NCBI RefSeq assembly: GCF_004310335.1
Contig: NZ_SIRS01000006.1
Span: forward strand, 36,297-100,296
DNA from: Hyunsoonleella pacifica
Lineage (GTDB): Bacteria > Bacteroidota > Bacteroidia > Flavobacteriales > Flavobacteriaceae
Direction of reading: 5' to 3'
DNA: 64,000 nucleotides
Below the pieces are notes generated by a model, which had not been told where the DNA came from, did no database searches, and saw only the letters and a list, made by a program, of their open reading frames with translations. Both the position numbers and the translations under genes were made by a program. Below, piece after piece: positions 54,898 through 63,644 of this stretch. Numbering within the stretch: the stretch's first letter is position 1; each line of letters starts with the position of its first letter.

Positions 54898-56307
54898 TTA
54901 ATCTAAATTAGGTATTGCTACTTTATTCAAAACATGTATTATACCGTTGCCCGCTTGAATATCTACTTTTATGATACCCAAATCTGTGTTTCCAGAACCA
55001 TCAGTTACATCAGCAATGTTGCTGTCTGTTCCTGGAAGTGTAATTATTAAATTATCACCTTCTAGAGTACTTACCGTTGAGCTTCCGTTTTGTGTTGATG
55101 TTCCTGAAGTTATATTTACCTCACTAGCAACGTGGTGTAATAATACTTCGGTTAAGACGCCTTCCTCAGGTACAGTAATAGCATCGAAAGCCATGTTAGT
55201 TGGAGCAAAAACAGTAAATGGAGGGTTAATCATATCTCCATTATTAGTTTCTGTTCTAGATAAAATATCTACAAAAGAGGTTTCAGGTGTTAATGTTGTT
55301 AAAGCAGAGACTAATGTGGAAAAATCAGGATCTGCTGTAGCAAATGTTACAACAGTTGGTATAGCCACTACTTCATCAACTATGTGTATAATACCATTGG
55401 TAGCAACAATATCAGCTTGTTGAACTTTTGATATACCATTAAAAACTAAGTCATCATTATCGTCTATTCTGTGATATAAACTTAAACTATTAGTATCTAA
55501 ATAAGTCCCCATAGATTTAGAGTAGGTAGGTCCCATTGCTACAAAATCTGTAGATGATAAATTATCATTAATAACGTGATTCGATAATAAATTAGCAAGA
55601 GTGTCTCCAGATGGTATCTCAGAAGTATTAGCAAATGCGTTATCATTTGGAGCTAAAAGTGTAAAATTACTTTCACTACTAAGTGTGTTTATTAATTCTG
55701 AAGGTAATACTCCTGCTAAAGCAGTCAAGTTAGGATTTGCATTAACTAAGGTAGCAACAGTAGGTAAGTTTATAACACCATCTACAATGTGTATTATACC
55801 ATTACTTGCTCTAACGTCAAAATTATTTATATCTATGCTTACTTCTCCATTTATAATGAAGCCTCCTGAGGAATCATCTATAAGCATACTAAGATTTAAA
55901 TCTGAATTATTTTGAGTAGCTAATGTTTTAATTGATAATGAAAAAAGATCAGTTATAACAAACTCTCCATCAATTACATGATTTAATAAGATGTTTCGTA
56001 ATAAGTCTACAGGTACTTCAGATAAATCAGTATAGCTATTTTCTCGTAAAAATTGTTCGAATACTTCATTAGGGGGAGCAAAAAGGGTAAAAGGTCCTTC
56101 AATGTCTAATGTTTGGAGTAAACCAGTTCTATCTAAAGCTTCAGTTAGTAGGCTCAATCTTGTATTAACAAAAACTAGTTCTGAGATTGTACTTGGCGTA
56201 GGACCAGTGGGTATATCAGAACTATTTCTGTCATTAGTACAGGATAAGACTAAAAATAAAGTTAAAAAACAACTAACAATTTTAGCATTTATTCTATTCA
56301 TTTTCAT
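54898..56307 (-). CDS. FAS1 (fasciclin) lipoprotein, paralogue
   Basis: 469 residues from the ATG at 56307 (a second ATG lies 6 bp on); a longer frame opening with TTG at 56337 starts upstream of the -7 box TATCTTTG (56316-56323) and is rejected. Lipobox LFLVLSC. Three FAS1 domains (about 35-170, 175-310 and 315-465) with FTLFAPPNEVFEQF, SNFTLLAPNDNAF, FTVFAPTNMAFDA and closing NGIIHIVD or NGIIHVLNKV blocks. It is more diverged than the neighbour at 53091, so the pair is an older duplication than the remnant. Confidence 0.92.
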   Translation of the reverse strand: MKMNRINAKIVSCFLTLFLVLSCTNDRNSSDIPTGPTPSTISELVFVNTRLSLLTEALDRTGLLQTLDIEGPFTLFAPPNEVFEQFLRENSYTDLSEVPVDLLRNILLNHVIDGEFVITDLFSLSIKTLATQNNSDLNLSMLIDDSSGGFIINGEVSIDINNFDVRASNGIIHIVDGVINLPTVATLVNANPNLTALAGVLPSELINTLSSESNFTLLAPNDNAFANTSEIPSGDTLANLLSNHVINDNLSSTDFVAMGPTYSKSMGTYLDTNSLSLYHRIDDNDDLVFNGISKVQQADIVATNGIIHIVDEVVAIPTVVTFATADPDFSTLVSALTTLTPETSFVDILSRTETNNGDMINPPFTVFAPTNMAFDAITVPEEGVLTEVLLHHVASEVNITSGTSTQNGSSTVSTLEGDNLIITLPGTDSNIADVTDGSGNTDLGIIKVDIQAGNGIIHVLNKVAIPNLD

Positions 56308-56315
56308 TTTTCTTA

Positions 56316-56337
56316 CAAAGATAAATAAATTAAACAA
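56316..56337 (-). promoter_or_regulatory. FAS1 paralogue promoter with TTGTTTAAT box
   Basis: On the minus strand TTGTTTAATTTATT leads into TATCTTTG, the -7 box, which ends 8 nt before the ATG at 56307. The 13-nt string TGTTTAATTTATT also precedes the -7 box of the other FAS1 gene. Confidence 0.55.
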
Positions 56338-56432
56338 ATAATGATTTTTGTATTAAATGCGGTACTTGTGCTGAACAATATAAGTCATTAGATTATGTAT
56401 CTTTGTACCCTTAAAACGAAGGAATATATTAA

Positions 56433-57620
56433 ATGAAACGTGTTGTAATTGGTCTTTCTGGAGGTGTAGATTCTAGTGTTGCAGCTTACCTATTAAAAGA
56501 GCAAGGTTATGAAGTTATTGGCTTGTTTATGAAAAATTGGCATGATGATTCTGTTACTATATCTAATGAATGCCCGTGGTTAGATGATAGTAATGACGCC
56601 ATGTTGGTTGCTAATAAATTAAATATTCCTTTTCAAACTGTAGATTTAAGCGAGCAATACAAAGAACGTATTGTAGATTACATGTTTGATGAATATGAAA
56701 AAGGTAGAACACCAAATCCAGATGTATTATGTAATCGAGAGATTAAATTCGATGTGTTTATGGATATTGCATTAGAGCTTGGAGCAGATTTCGTCGCCAC
56801 AGGGCACTATTGTAGAAAAGCTAGTATACAAAAAGGAGGCGAAGAGATTTATCAATTGCTTTCAGGAATCGATAATAATAAGGACCAGTCTTATTTTTTA
56901 TGTCAACTGTCACAAGAACAACTGTTTAAAGCTTTATTTCCTATTGGAGAACTAACAAAACCTGAAGTTAGAGAAATAGCAGCAAAACTAGATTTAGTTA
57001 CAGCTGAAAAAAAAGATTCTCAAGGCCTTTGTTTTATTGGTAAGGTAAAACTACCTGACTTTTTGCAACAACAGCTTAAACCAAAAGAAGGAGTAATTGT
57101 AGAGGTTCCAGAAAGTGATACTATATATAACAACGAGAAAAAAGAGTTTAACTCTAAAGAAAAAGAACTTCAACATTTATCGAGAAAAATTGAATATACT
57201 ATAAACAATGGTAAAGTTGTTGGAAAGCATCAAGGGGCACACTACTTTACAAAAGGACAACGTAAAGGCTTAGCAGTTGGTGGAACACCTGAACCGCTTT
57301 TTGTAATTGATACTGATATTCAAGATAACATAATATATACAGGACAAGGTAAGAATCATCCTGGGCTTTTAAAGAAAGCACTTTTTATTTCTAATGAAGA
57401 ACTACATTGGATACGTGAAGATTTAACATTAGATACAAATGAAACAATGGAGGTTCTTGCGCGTATTAGGTACAGGCAACCGTTACAAAAGGCCATACTA
57501 CATAAAGTTGTAGATGGACTATATATAGAATTTACTGCATTACAATCGGCTATTACTGAAGGGCAATTTGCAGCATGGTATATTAACGACGAGCTTATAG
57601 GTTCTGGAGTTATTTCGTAA
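56433..57620 (+). CDS. mnmA: tRNA-specific 2-thiouridylase MnmA
   Basis: 395 residues. PP-loop [12 protein letters not shown] at 7-18, catalytic Cys100 in [12 protein letters not shown] and Cys200 in [10 protein letters not shown], exactly the pair needed for persulfide transfer. [19 protein letters not shown] and the C-terminal beta-barrel are intact. It thiolates U34 of tRNA-Lys, -Glu and -Gln. The promoter TATCTTTG lies at 56398-56405. An insert with acidic and Lys-rich residues (~225-250) is longer than in E. coli. Confidence 0.97.
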   Translation: MKRVVIGLSGGVDSSVAAYLLKEQGYEVIGLFMKNWHDDSVTISNECPWLDDSNDAMLVANKLNIPFQTVDLSEQYKERIVDYMFDEYEKGRTPNPDVLCNREIKFDVFMDIALELGADFVATGHYCRKASIQKGGEEIYQLLSGIDNNKDQSYFLCQLSQEQLFKALFPIGELTKPEVREIAAKLDLVTAEKKDSQGLCFIGKVKLPDFLQQQLKPKEGVIVEVPESDTIYNNEKKEFNSKEKELQHLSRKIEYTINNGKVVGKHQGAHYFTKGQRKGLAVGGTPEPLFVIDTDIQDNIIYTGQGKNHPGLLKKALFISNEELHWIREDLTLDTNETMEVLARIRYRQPLQKAILHKVVDGLYIEFTALQSAITEGQFAAWYINDELIGSGVIS

Positions 57621-57645
57621 CTTAGTGATTCCAAATCATTTTGCT

Positions 57646-59253
57646 ATGAAAAGGATACACACTTTTTTACTGTTGTTTTTTGTGCAACTGTTTCTATATG
57701 CTCAAGAAGATGCTTGGGTATTTTTCACAGATAAGGAAAATGTTGCCAGCTCCATAGCGAATCCTATAACTATCCTTTCCCAAAAAGCTATAAATAGAAA
57801 GCAAAGACACAATATTTTAATTGACGTTCGTGATGTTCCAGTAAATGAAAACTACATAGATCAAATAAAGAGTGCAAATGGAATTACTGTTTTGGCTAAA
57901 TCTAAGTGGTTTAATGCAGTACATGTTAGAGGAAGCCAAATAAATATTGAAGCACTAACAAATTTAAGTTTTGTGAGTACTATTGATTTTGCAAGTAGAG
58001 ATTTAAATACAACAAAAGTTTTAAATCAAAAGCAAGAATTAAAATTGGAAGGTGTTTTAACAAATTTCAATTATGGTAATGCTGCTAATCAAATTGAAAT
58101 GTTTAACGGAGATAAGTTACATGAACTCAATTATACTGGTTCTGGTATTACTATAGCAATATTAGATTCAGGTTTTCCAAATGTAAATACAATAACAGCG
58201 TTTCAAAGAGCTAGAGATGAAGGTCTTATTTTAGGAACGTATGATTTTGTAAATAGAGATGATAATGTCTATACAGCAACAACAAGTAACCATGGGACCT
58301 TAGTGTTAAGTGATATAGCTGGTTACATAGAAAACCAGTTTGTAGGCACAGCTCCAGATGCTTCATACTATTTGTTTATTACTGAAGATGCTACTAGTGA
58401 AACTCCTGCAGAAGAGAGTTATTGGGTTGAAGCAGCAGAAGTAGCAGATAGTTTAGGGGTAGATATTATAAATACATCTTTAGGATATTCAGATTTTGAT
58501 GGTACTAAATACGATTATGAACCATCAGATATGAATGGTAATACAGCATTTATAACCAAAGGCGCAAATATAGCGTTTGAGAAAGGGCTTTTACTAGTAA
58601 CTTCAGCAGGTAATTCAGGTAATTGGGGAGTTACAGCTCCTGCAGATTCGCCTAATGTACTATCTGTTGGAGCGGTGGATGAATCTGGTAATTACGTAAG
58701 TTTTAGTTCTGTTGGAACACAATTCCAGATTACTCAAAAACCAGATGTGGTAGCTCAAGGAGGTTTAAGCTATGTGATTACAGAGAACAATACTATTGCT
58801 AGAGCTAATGGAACATCATTTAGTGCGCCAATTTTGGCTGGAGGTATAGCGTGTTTATGGCAAGCACTTCCTGATAAAACCAATGCAGAGCTCATGGAGT
58901 TGGTAAGAGCTTCAGCTTCACAATATAATACACCAGATAATTTTTTAGGATACGGCATTCCTAATCTACAGTCAGCTTTAAATGTCTCACTTTCAGATGA
59001 ATCTGAAACAGAAGATGATTTAAATATTAGTTTATACCCAAATCCAGTTGAAGATGTTCTTTTTGTAAACCTTTCCTCTGAAGATGCTTCAGCTATAATT
59101 AGCATTTATAGTATATTAGGAAGAAGGGTAAACTCTTTTTTAGTCTCTGCTGAGAATAATAAAATTGATATATCTTCTATTTCCAGCGGACTATACATAG
59201 CAAAAATTGATATGAATAATGTGTCGAAAACCATAAAAATTATAAAACAATAA
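57646..59253 (+). CDS. T9SS-secreted subtilisin-like protease
   Basis: 535 residues from the ATG at 57646 (a GTG 21 bp upstream is less likely because the signal peptide begins at the ATG). Residues ~20-125 are a propeptide-like region, followed by the S8 catalytic domain with Asp174 (IAILDSG), His216 (SNHGTLV), oxyanion Asn323 (TSAGNSG) and Ser391 (NGTSFSAP). The type A sorting tail has ISLYPNPVEDVLFVN, the GRRV turn and ends KTIKIIKQ. Its stop overlaps the next start by one base (TAATG). Confidence 0.93.
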   Translation: MKRIHTFLLLFFVQLFLYAQEDAWVFFTDKENVASSIANPITILSQKAINRKQRHNILIDVRDVPVNENYIDQIKSANGITVLAKSKWFNAVHVRGSQINIEALTNLSFVSTIDFASRDLNTTKVLNQKQELKLEGVLTNFNYGNAANQIEMFNGDKLHELNYTGSGITIAILDSGFPNVNTITAFQRARDEGLILGTYDFVNRDDNVYTATTSNHGTLVLSDIAGYIENQFVGTAPDASYYLFITEDATSETPAEESYWVEAAEVADSLGVDIINTSLGYSDFDGTKYDYEPSDMNGNTAFITKGANIAFEKGLLLVTSAGNSGNWGVTAPADSPNVLSVGAVDESGNYVSFSSVGTQFQITQKPDVVAQGGLSYVITENNTIARANGTSFSAPILAGGIACLWQALPDKTNAELMELVRASASQYNTPDNFLGYGIPNLQSALNVSLSDESETEDDLNISLYPNPVEDVLFVNLSSEDASAIISIYSILGRRVNSFLVSAENNKIDISSISSGLYIAKIDMNNVSKTIKIIKQ

Positions 59254-60194
59254 TGCCAAATAGGATTACAGAACTCTTTAATATAAGATACCCAATTATT
59301 CAAGCAGGTATGGTTTGGAATAGTGGTTGGCGTTTGGCATCCGCAGCAAGTAATTCTGGAATTTTGGGTTTAATAGGAGCAGGCTCTATGTATCCTGAAG
59401 TACTTAAAACCCATATCCAGAAATGTAAAAAAGCAACAGGACATCCATTTGGAGTAAATGTGCCGATGTTATATCCAGATATTGAAAAAATAATGGATAT
59501 TATAATTGAAGAAGGTGTGAAAATTGTCTTTACAGCAGCAGGGAGCCCTAAAACTTGGACAAAGTGGTTACAAGACAGAGGCGTTATAGTAGTACATGTT
59601 GTAAGTAGCATTAAGTTTGCATTAAAAGCACAGGAAGCCGGTGTAGATGCTATTGTAGCAGAAGGCTTTGAGGCTGGTGGACATAATGGTAGAGATGAGA
59701 CAACTACACTAACGCTAATACCCATGGTAAAAGAAAAGATTGATACACCTTTGATAGCTGCAGGAGGTATAGCCACAGGAAGAGCTATGTTAGCATGTAT
59801 GGTTTTAGGTGCAGATGGTGTACAAATTGGTAGTAGATTTGTAGCCAGTGAAGAGAGTTCCGCACACAGTGCGTTTAAAAATGTTGTTGTTGATGCAAAA
59901 GAAGGAAGCACTCAGTTAACCTTGAAAGAATTAACTCCCGTAAGACTTATAAAAAATAAGTTTTACAATGATGTACAAGAACTTTATAAAAAAGGGGCAT
60001 CAGTAGAAGAGCTAAAAGTACTTTTAGGAAGAGCACGAGCGAAAAAAGGTATGTTTGAGGGAGATTTAGATGAGGGCGAGTTAGAAATTGGTCAGATATC
60101 TGGATTAATTCATGATATTAAACCAGTAAAAACTATAGTTTCTAATATAGTTAATGAATTTGAGCTTGCTAAAATTGAAATGTCTAAACTATAA
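59253..60194 (+). CDS. Nitronate monooxygenase / FabK-like FMN enzyme
   Basis: 313 residues. TIM-barrel with YPIIQAGMVWNSGWRLASAASN, GVNVPML, AGSPKTWTKWLQDRG, EGFEAGGHNGRDE with the catalytic-position His, and the phosphate-binding AAGGIATGRAM ... GADGVQIGSRFVASEES. The two possible roles are nitronate detoxification or enoyl-ACP reduction (FabK); the His in GGHNG occurs in both. Translation is coupled to the protease gene. It ends 4 bp from the convergent gene at 60199. Confidence 0.85.
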   Translation: MPNRITELFNIRYPIIQAGMVWNSGWRLASAASNSGILGLIGAGSMYPEVLKTHIQKCKKATGHPFGVNVPMLYPDIEKIMDIIIEEGVKIVFTAAGSPKTWTKWLQDRGVIVVHVVSSIKFALKAQEAGVDAIVAEGFEAGGHNGRDETTTLTLIPMVKEKIDTPLIAAGGIATGRAMLACMVLGADGVQIGSRFVASEESSAHSAFKNVVVDAKEGSTQLTLKELTPVRLIKNKFYNDVQELYKKGASVEELKVLLGRARAKKGMFEGDLDEGELEIGQISGLIHDIKPVKTIVSNIVNEFELAKIEMSKL

Positions 60195-60198
60195 AAGA

Positions 60199-61134
60199 CT
60201 ATAGTTTATTTTCAAAATTAACTATATACAACCTACTCAATCCATTTTCATATTTATAGAGCTCAGATAATAATTCTTTAGTAGTAAGTGCTTTATCTAG
60301 TTCAACATTTGTAGCATCTCTTTTACTAGTAAAATAAAGTGTTTTATTGTTAACATCAACAAAAGGACAATAGTCCATTTTATTAGAATTTATTTGTTTA
60401 CCTAAATTTTCAGCCTTACTCCATCCGCTTTTTGTATTGTAACTAATATACAAGTCTCCACTACCAAAGCCATCTTTACGATTGTATCCTCCAAAAATAA
60501 GATAAGACTCGTCAGGAGCAACAAACGCATTGTATTCATAACTTACAGTATTAATACTATCTGATAATGCTATCGCCTCAGTATATACTCCATCAACTTT
60601 CTTACTTACATAAATATCGTCTTTTCGTTTAAGTTCTGGGTTATCTCGTGTAAAGTAAAAATTACCATTCTCTGCAATTGAAGGATAAAATTCTCCGTGT
60701 ACTGTATTTATTGGATACCCTATATTTATTGGTACAGACCATGAATCGCTTAACGTATCTCTTGTTACATACCATATATCAAAATCTTTTTCTTCATTTT
60801 TAGAATTTGGTTTTGGTCTTGTTGACACAAAATAAAGTGTTAGTCCATCTTTCGAGAAAAAAGGTTCTAAATCAAAATATTGGCCAGAAAAAGAAGTGAT
60901 TTTTGGTAAACTCCACTCATTGTTTTTCTTTTTTACCTCTATGATTGCAGAAAGGTTTCCCATAACACTTTGGGCGGAGAACAAAACTTCACTACCATCT
61001 GGAGAAATAGCAATGTCTCTAACATTAGGAAATTGTTTTACAATTTTTGATAGAAATGGCTGTGGTTTTTGCTGTGCCAGAAAGAAGTTTATGCTACACA
61101 GAAATATTGACAGAAACATAAAATGTGCCTTCAT
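60199..61134 (-). CDS. Exported TolB/PD40-type beta-propeller protein
   Basis: 311 residues. The signal peptide ends NFFLAQ. Repeated PD40 strands: DIAISPDGSEVLFSAQ, LEPFFSKDGLTLYFVSTRP, FYPSIAENGNFYFTRD, YNAFVAPDESYLIFGGYN and CPFVDVNNKTLYFTSKRD. It lacks the OmpA and TPR parts of larger relatives. Probably periplasmic, with a binding rather than catalytic role. Confidence 0.82.
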   Translation of the reverse strand: MKAHFMFLSIFLCSINFFLAQQKPQPFLSKIVKQFPNVRDIAISPDGSEVLFSAQSVMGNLSAIIEVKKKNNEWSLPKITSFSGQYFDLEPFFSKDGLTLYFVSTRPKPNSKNEEKDFDIWYVTRDTLSDSWSVPINIGYPINTVHGEFYPSIAENGNFYFTRDNPELKRKDDIYVSKKVDGVYTEAIALSDSINTVSYEYNAFVAPDESYLIFGGYNRKDGFGSGDLYISYNTKSGWSKAENLGKQINSNKMDYCPFVDVNNKTLYFTSKRDATNVELDKALTTKELLSELYKYENGLSRLYIVNFENKL

Positions 61135-61204
61135 AAAAAATGAATTTGGTATGAAGCAATATATAAAAAGTGGAGGTCTGTTCTTCAGAAAAAAATGTTA
61201 ATTA

Positions 61205-61336
61205 AAAAGGGGAAATTTAAATTTCCCCTTTTAGTTTTAGAAACATGTTCATTAATTCTTTAATCCCTAATCTAAAAATAAAATGTTTCTCAATAACCCA
61301 TATTCCTTTACCCTAAAAAAAAGAATAGGATTATTT
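61205..61336 (-). ncRNA. Candidate small RNA, possibly 6S-like
   Basis: A perfect 28-bp palindrome (arms AAAAGGGGAAATTT and AAATTTCCCCTTTT, 61205-61232) is a strong terminator 71 bp upstream of one gene and 222 bp upstream of another, ending neither. On the minus strand a box TACATTTG (61343-61350) precedes a ~130-nt stretch without a substantial ORF. It can fold as AGAAACAT/ATGTTTCT enclosing ATTTTT/AAAGAAT, plus an ATTC-containing 5' stem. The rest of the gap 61135-61453 is AT-rich. A 5' regulatory leader of the propeller-protein gene is the alternative. Confidence 0.4.
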
Positions 61337-61441
61337 TGATTTCAAATGTATGAATATACTTCAATTTAAATAAGATTTTTTAAATAAATTTTATTAACAT
61401 TTGTTAATAAACTATAATTGGGTATTGAAATTTGGAAATTT

Positions 61442-61449
61442 TACTTTTG
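61442..61449 (+). promoter_or_regulatory. -7 box for the MATE gene
   Basis: TACTTTTG ends 4 nt before the ATG at 61454, implying a leaderless transcript and excluding an in-frame ATG at 61418. Confidence 0.7.
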
Positions 61450-61453
61450 CATA

Positions 61454-62827
61454 ATGCAATTAAAAAACTATACTAAAGAGTTTAAGTACAATTGGAAATT
61501 GGCATCTCCCGTAATGCTAGGAATGTTAGGGCATACCTTCGTGAGTTTTATCGACAATATTATGGTTGGGCAACTAGGTACTGCAGAATTAGCAGCTGTT
61601 TCATTAGGGAATAGTTTTATGTTTATTGCCATGTCTTTAGGTATAGGCTTTTCAACAGCAATAACGCCATTGATAGCTGAAGCGGATACAGGACAAAATT
61701 TTAAAATAGGAAAATCATACGTTAAACATGGTTTGTTTTTGTGTACAGTTCTAGGTGTGGTTTTATTTGGAATGGTGCTTTTTGCCAAACCACTTATGTA
61801 TTTTATGAAACAGCCAATTGAAGTTGTAGAACTAGCTATTCCATATTTAGATTTGGTTGCATTCTCATTAATCCCATTAATTATTTTTCAAGGTATTAAA
61901 CAATTTAGTGATGGACTATCCATGACAAAATACCCTATGTATGCTACCCTAATAGCAAATCTTGTTAACATAGTATTAAATTATGTATTGATTTTTGGGA
62001 AATTTGGAGTACCACAATTAGGTATTGTAGGTGCAGCTTATGGCACATTGGCTTCTAGAATTATAATGGTTGGTTATTTATGGTTTTTATTAAAGAAAGA
62101 TGAAAATTCTAGATATTACGTTTCTAGCATAAAGTTTTTTGTTTTAGAAAAGGTAATGCTTAAAAAAATATTCAATTTAGGTTTCCCAAGTGCAATGCAA
62201 ATGTTTTTTGAAGTAGCAATATTTACTGCTGCTATTTGGTTAAGCGGTTTGTTAGGCAAGAACCCGCAAGCAGCTAATCAAATTGCTTTAAACCTAGCTT
62301 CCATGACGTTTATGGTAGCTATGGGATTAAGTGTTACAGCTATGATTCGTGTGGGTAATCAAAAAGGGTTAAAACAATATAAGGAGTTACGACGTATAGC
62401 ATTTTCAATTTTTTTATTTGGATTAATTATAGCGGTTAGTTTTGCTGTTTTATTTTTAATATTTCATAATCAATTACCAAAACTATATTTAGATTATAAT
62501 GATGTTGAGAATGCTTTAGATAATATAGAAGTACTAAAAATTGCAGCAAAGTTATTGCTTGTTGCAGCAGTTTTTCAAATAAGTGATAGTATTCAAGTTA
62601 TGGTTTTAGGGGCATTAAGAGGATTACAAGATGTAAAAGTTCCAATGCTATTATTATTTGTAGCATATTGGGTAATTGGTTTTCCGGTTTCATGGTTTTT
62701 AGGAAAAGCTGATGTCTATGGTAGTATAGGTGTTTGGATTGGATTACTGGCAGGATTAACTGCAGCAGCAATTTTATTGTATATTCGATTTAATTTTTTG
62801 ACGAAAAAGCTAATTTTGCTAGAATAA
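61454..62827 (+). CDS. MATE-family multidrug exporter (NorM type)
   Basis: 457 residues with twelve membrane helices in two related halves. LASPVMLGMLGHTFVSFIDNIMVGQLGTAELAAVSLGNS and the second-half GFPSAMQMFFEVAIFTAAIWLSGLLG are typical NorM segments. It exchanges cationic drugs for Na+ or H+ at the inner membrane. It is followed by two short genes at 10-bp spacing, probably one operon. Confidence 0.92.
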   Translation: MQLKNYTKEFKYNWKLASPVMLGMLGHTFVSFIDNIMVGQLGTAELAAVSLGNSFMFIAMSLGIGFSTAITPLIAEADTGQNFKIGKSYVKHGLFLCTVLGVVLFGMVLFAKPLMYFMKQPIEVVELAIPYLDLVAFSLIPLIIFQGIKQFSDGLSMTKYPMYATLIANLVNIVLNYVLIFGKFGVPQLGIVGAAYGTLASRIIMVGYLWFLLKKDENSRYYVSSIKFFVLEKVMLKKIFNLGFPSAMQMFFEVAIFTAAIWLSGLLGKNPQAANQIALNLASMTFMVAMGLSVTAMIRVGNQKGLKQYKELRRIAFSIFLFGLIIAVSFAVLFLIFHNQLPKLYLDYNDVENALDNIEVLKIAAKLLLVAAVFQISDSIQVMVLGALRGLQDVKVPMLLLFVAYWVIGFPVSWFLGKADVYGSIGVWIGLLAGLTAAAILLYIRFNFLTKKLILLE

Positions 62828-62837
62828 ATTTAAATAA

Positions 62838-63065
62838 ATGACACTTCCAAAATTTATATTAGGAGATAATACAGAGTATCCAAATTCTATTTTTGTAATT
62901 CACACTGAGTTTCCAAGATTTATTATTAATCTTGAAAATGATGAAGTGGAATGGTTTGAGGATTTTGATGCTGAAGACCAAAACGAATTAGCAACTGAGA
63001 CAGAAAATGCTATTAAACTAGCAACTGATTTTTATGATTCAGAAATAGCAAAATATGACGAATAG
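62838..63065 (+). CDS. Small acidic conserved protein
   Basis: 75 residues, strongly acidic (WFEDFDAEDQNELATETENA), no signal peptide or membrane helix, one small alpha/beta domain. I do not recognise the family beyond its resemblance to short hypothetical proteins of flavobacteria. Tight spacing (10 bp after the MATE gene, 9 bp before the PAP2 gene) supports a real gene. Confidence 0.75.
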   Translation: MTLPKFILGDNTEYPNSIFVIHTEFPRFIINLENDEVEWFEDFDAEDQNELATETENAIKLATDFYDSEIAKYDE

Positions 63066-63074
63066 CTTTAATTT

Positions 63075-63644
63075 ATGATAGAGCAACTTTTAGAATACGA
63101 CACCGAACTTTTCTTATTTTTAAATAACCTTGGATCTGAACCTTGGGATACGCTTTGGTTGATAATAACTGATAAGCTTACATTTATCCCTTTGTATGCT
63201 ATACTTTTATTTTTACTTTATAAAAAGTTTGGAGCAAAATCATTATTAGTTTTTGTGGTTGTTGTAGCTTTAATGATAACGTTTACAGATCAAGTAACTA
63301 ATATGTTTAAAAGAGGTTTTGAAAGACCAAGACCCTGTGGTGTTTCAGACTTGGCAGATCAATTACGATTTATTGCTGTACGGTGTGGTAAATATGGTTT
63401 TTTCTCTGGGCATTCATCAAATTCTATGGCAGCAGCAGTTTTTGCAGGTTTAGCTTTACGGTCTTATTACAAGAATTTAATTTTTGTACTATTGTTTTGG
63501 AGTGCTATTGTAGCCTACAGTCGTATTTATGTTGGAGTACACTATCCCTTAGATATTGTTTGTGGCTTAACCTTTGGAGCCATTTCAGGTTTTCTGTTTT
63601 ATAAATTATCACAATACCTTTTAGAGCGATTTGTTAAGGTTTAA
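63075..63644 (+). CDS. PAP2-family membrane phosphatase
   Basis: 189 residues. All three acid-phosphatase motifs are visible: KRGFERPRP, SGHSSN and SRIYVGVHYPLDIV, the last two carrying the catalytic His residues, within about five membrane helices. Candidate substrates are undecaprenyl diphosphate or phosphatidate-type lipids. Its last 24 bases overlap the 3' end of the convergent meaB gene. Confidence 0.92.
   Translation: MIEQLLEYDTELFLFLNNLGSEPWDTLWLIITDKLTFIPLYAILLFLLYKKFGAKSLLVFVVVVALMITFTDQVTNMFKRGFERPRPCGVSDLADQLRFIAVRCGKYGFFSGHSSNSMAAAVFAGLALRSYYKNLIFVLLFWSAIVAYSRIYVGVHYPLDIVCGLTFGAISGFLFYKLSQYLLERFVKV

Noticed and set aside
53431-55915. Plus-strand ORFs over the FAS1 genes
   Set aside because: Antisense shadows; the sense frames have lipoboxes and complete FAS1 domains.
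59300-59911. 203-codon ORF antisense to the nitronate monooxygenase gene
   Set aside because: Sense strand has full TIM-barrel motifs; the antisense product has no recognisable motif and no promoter.
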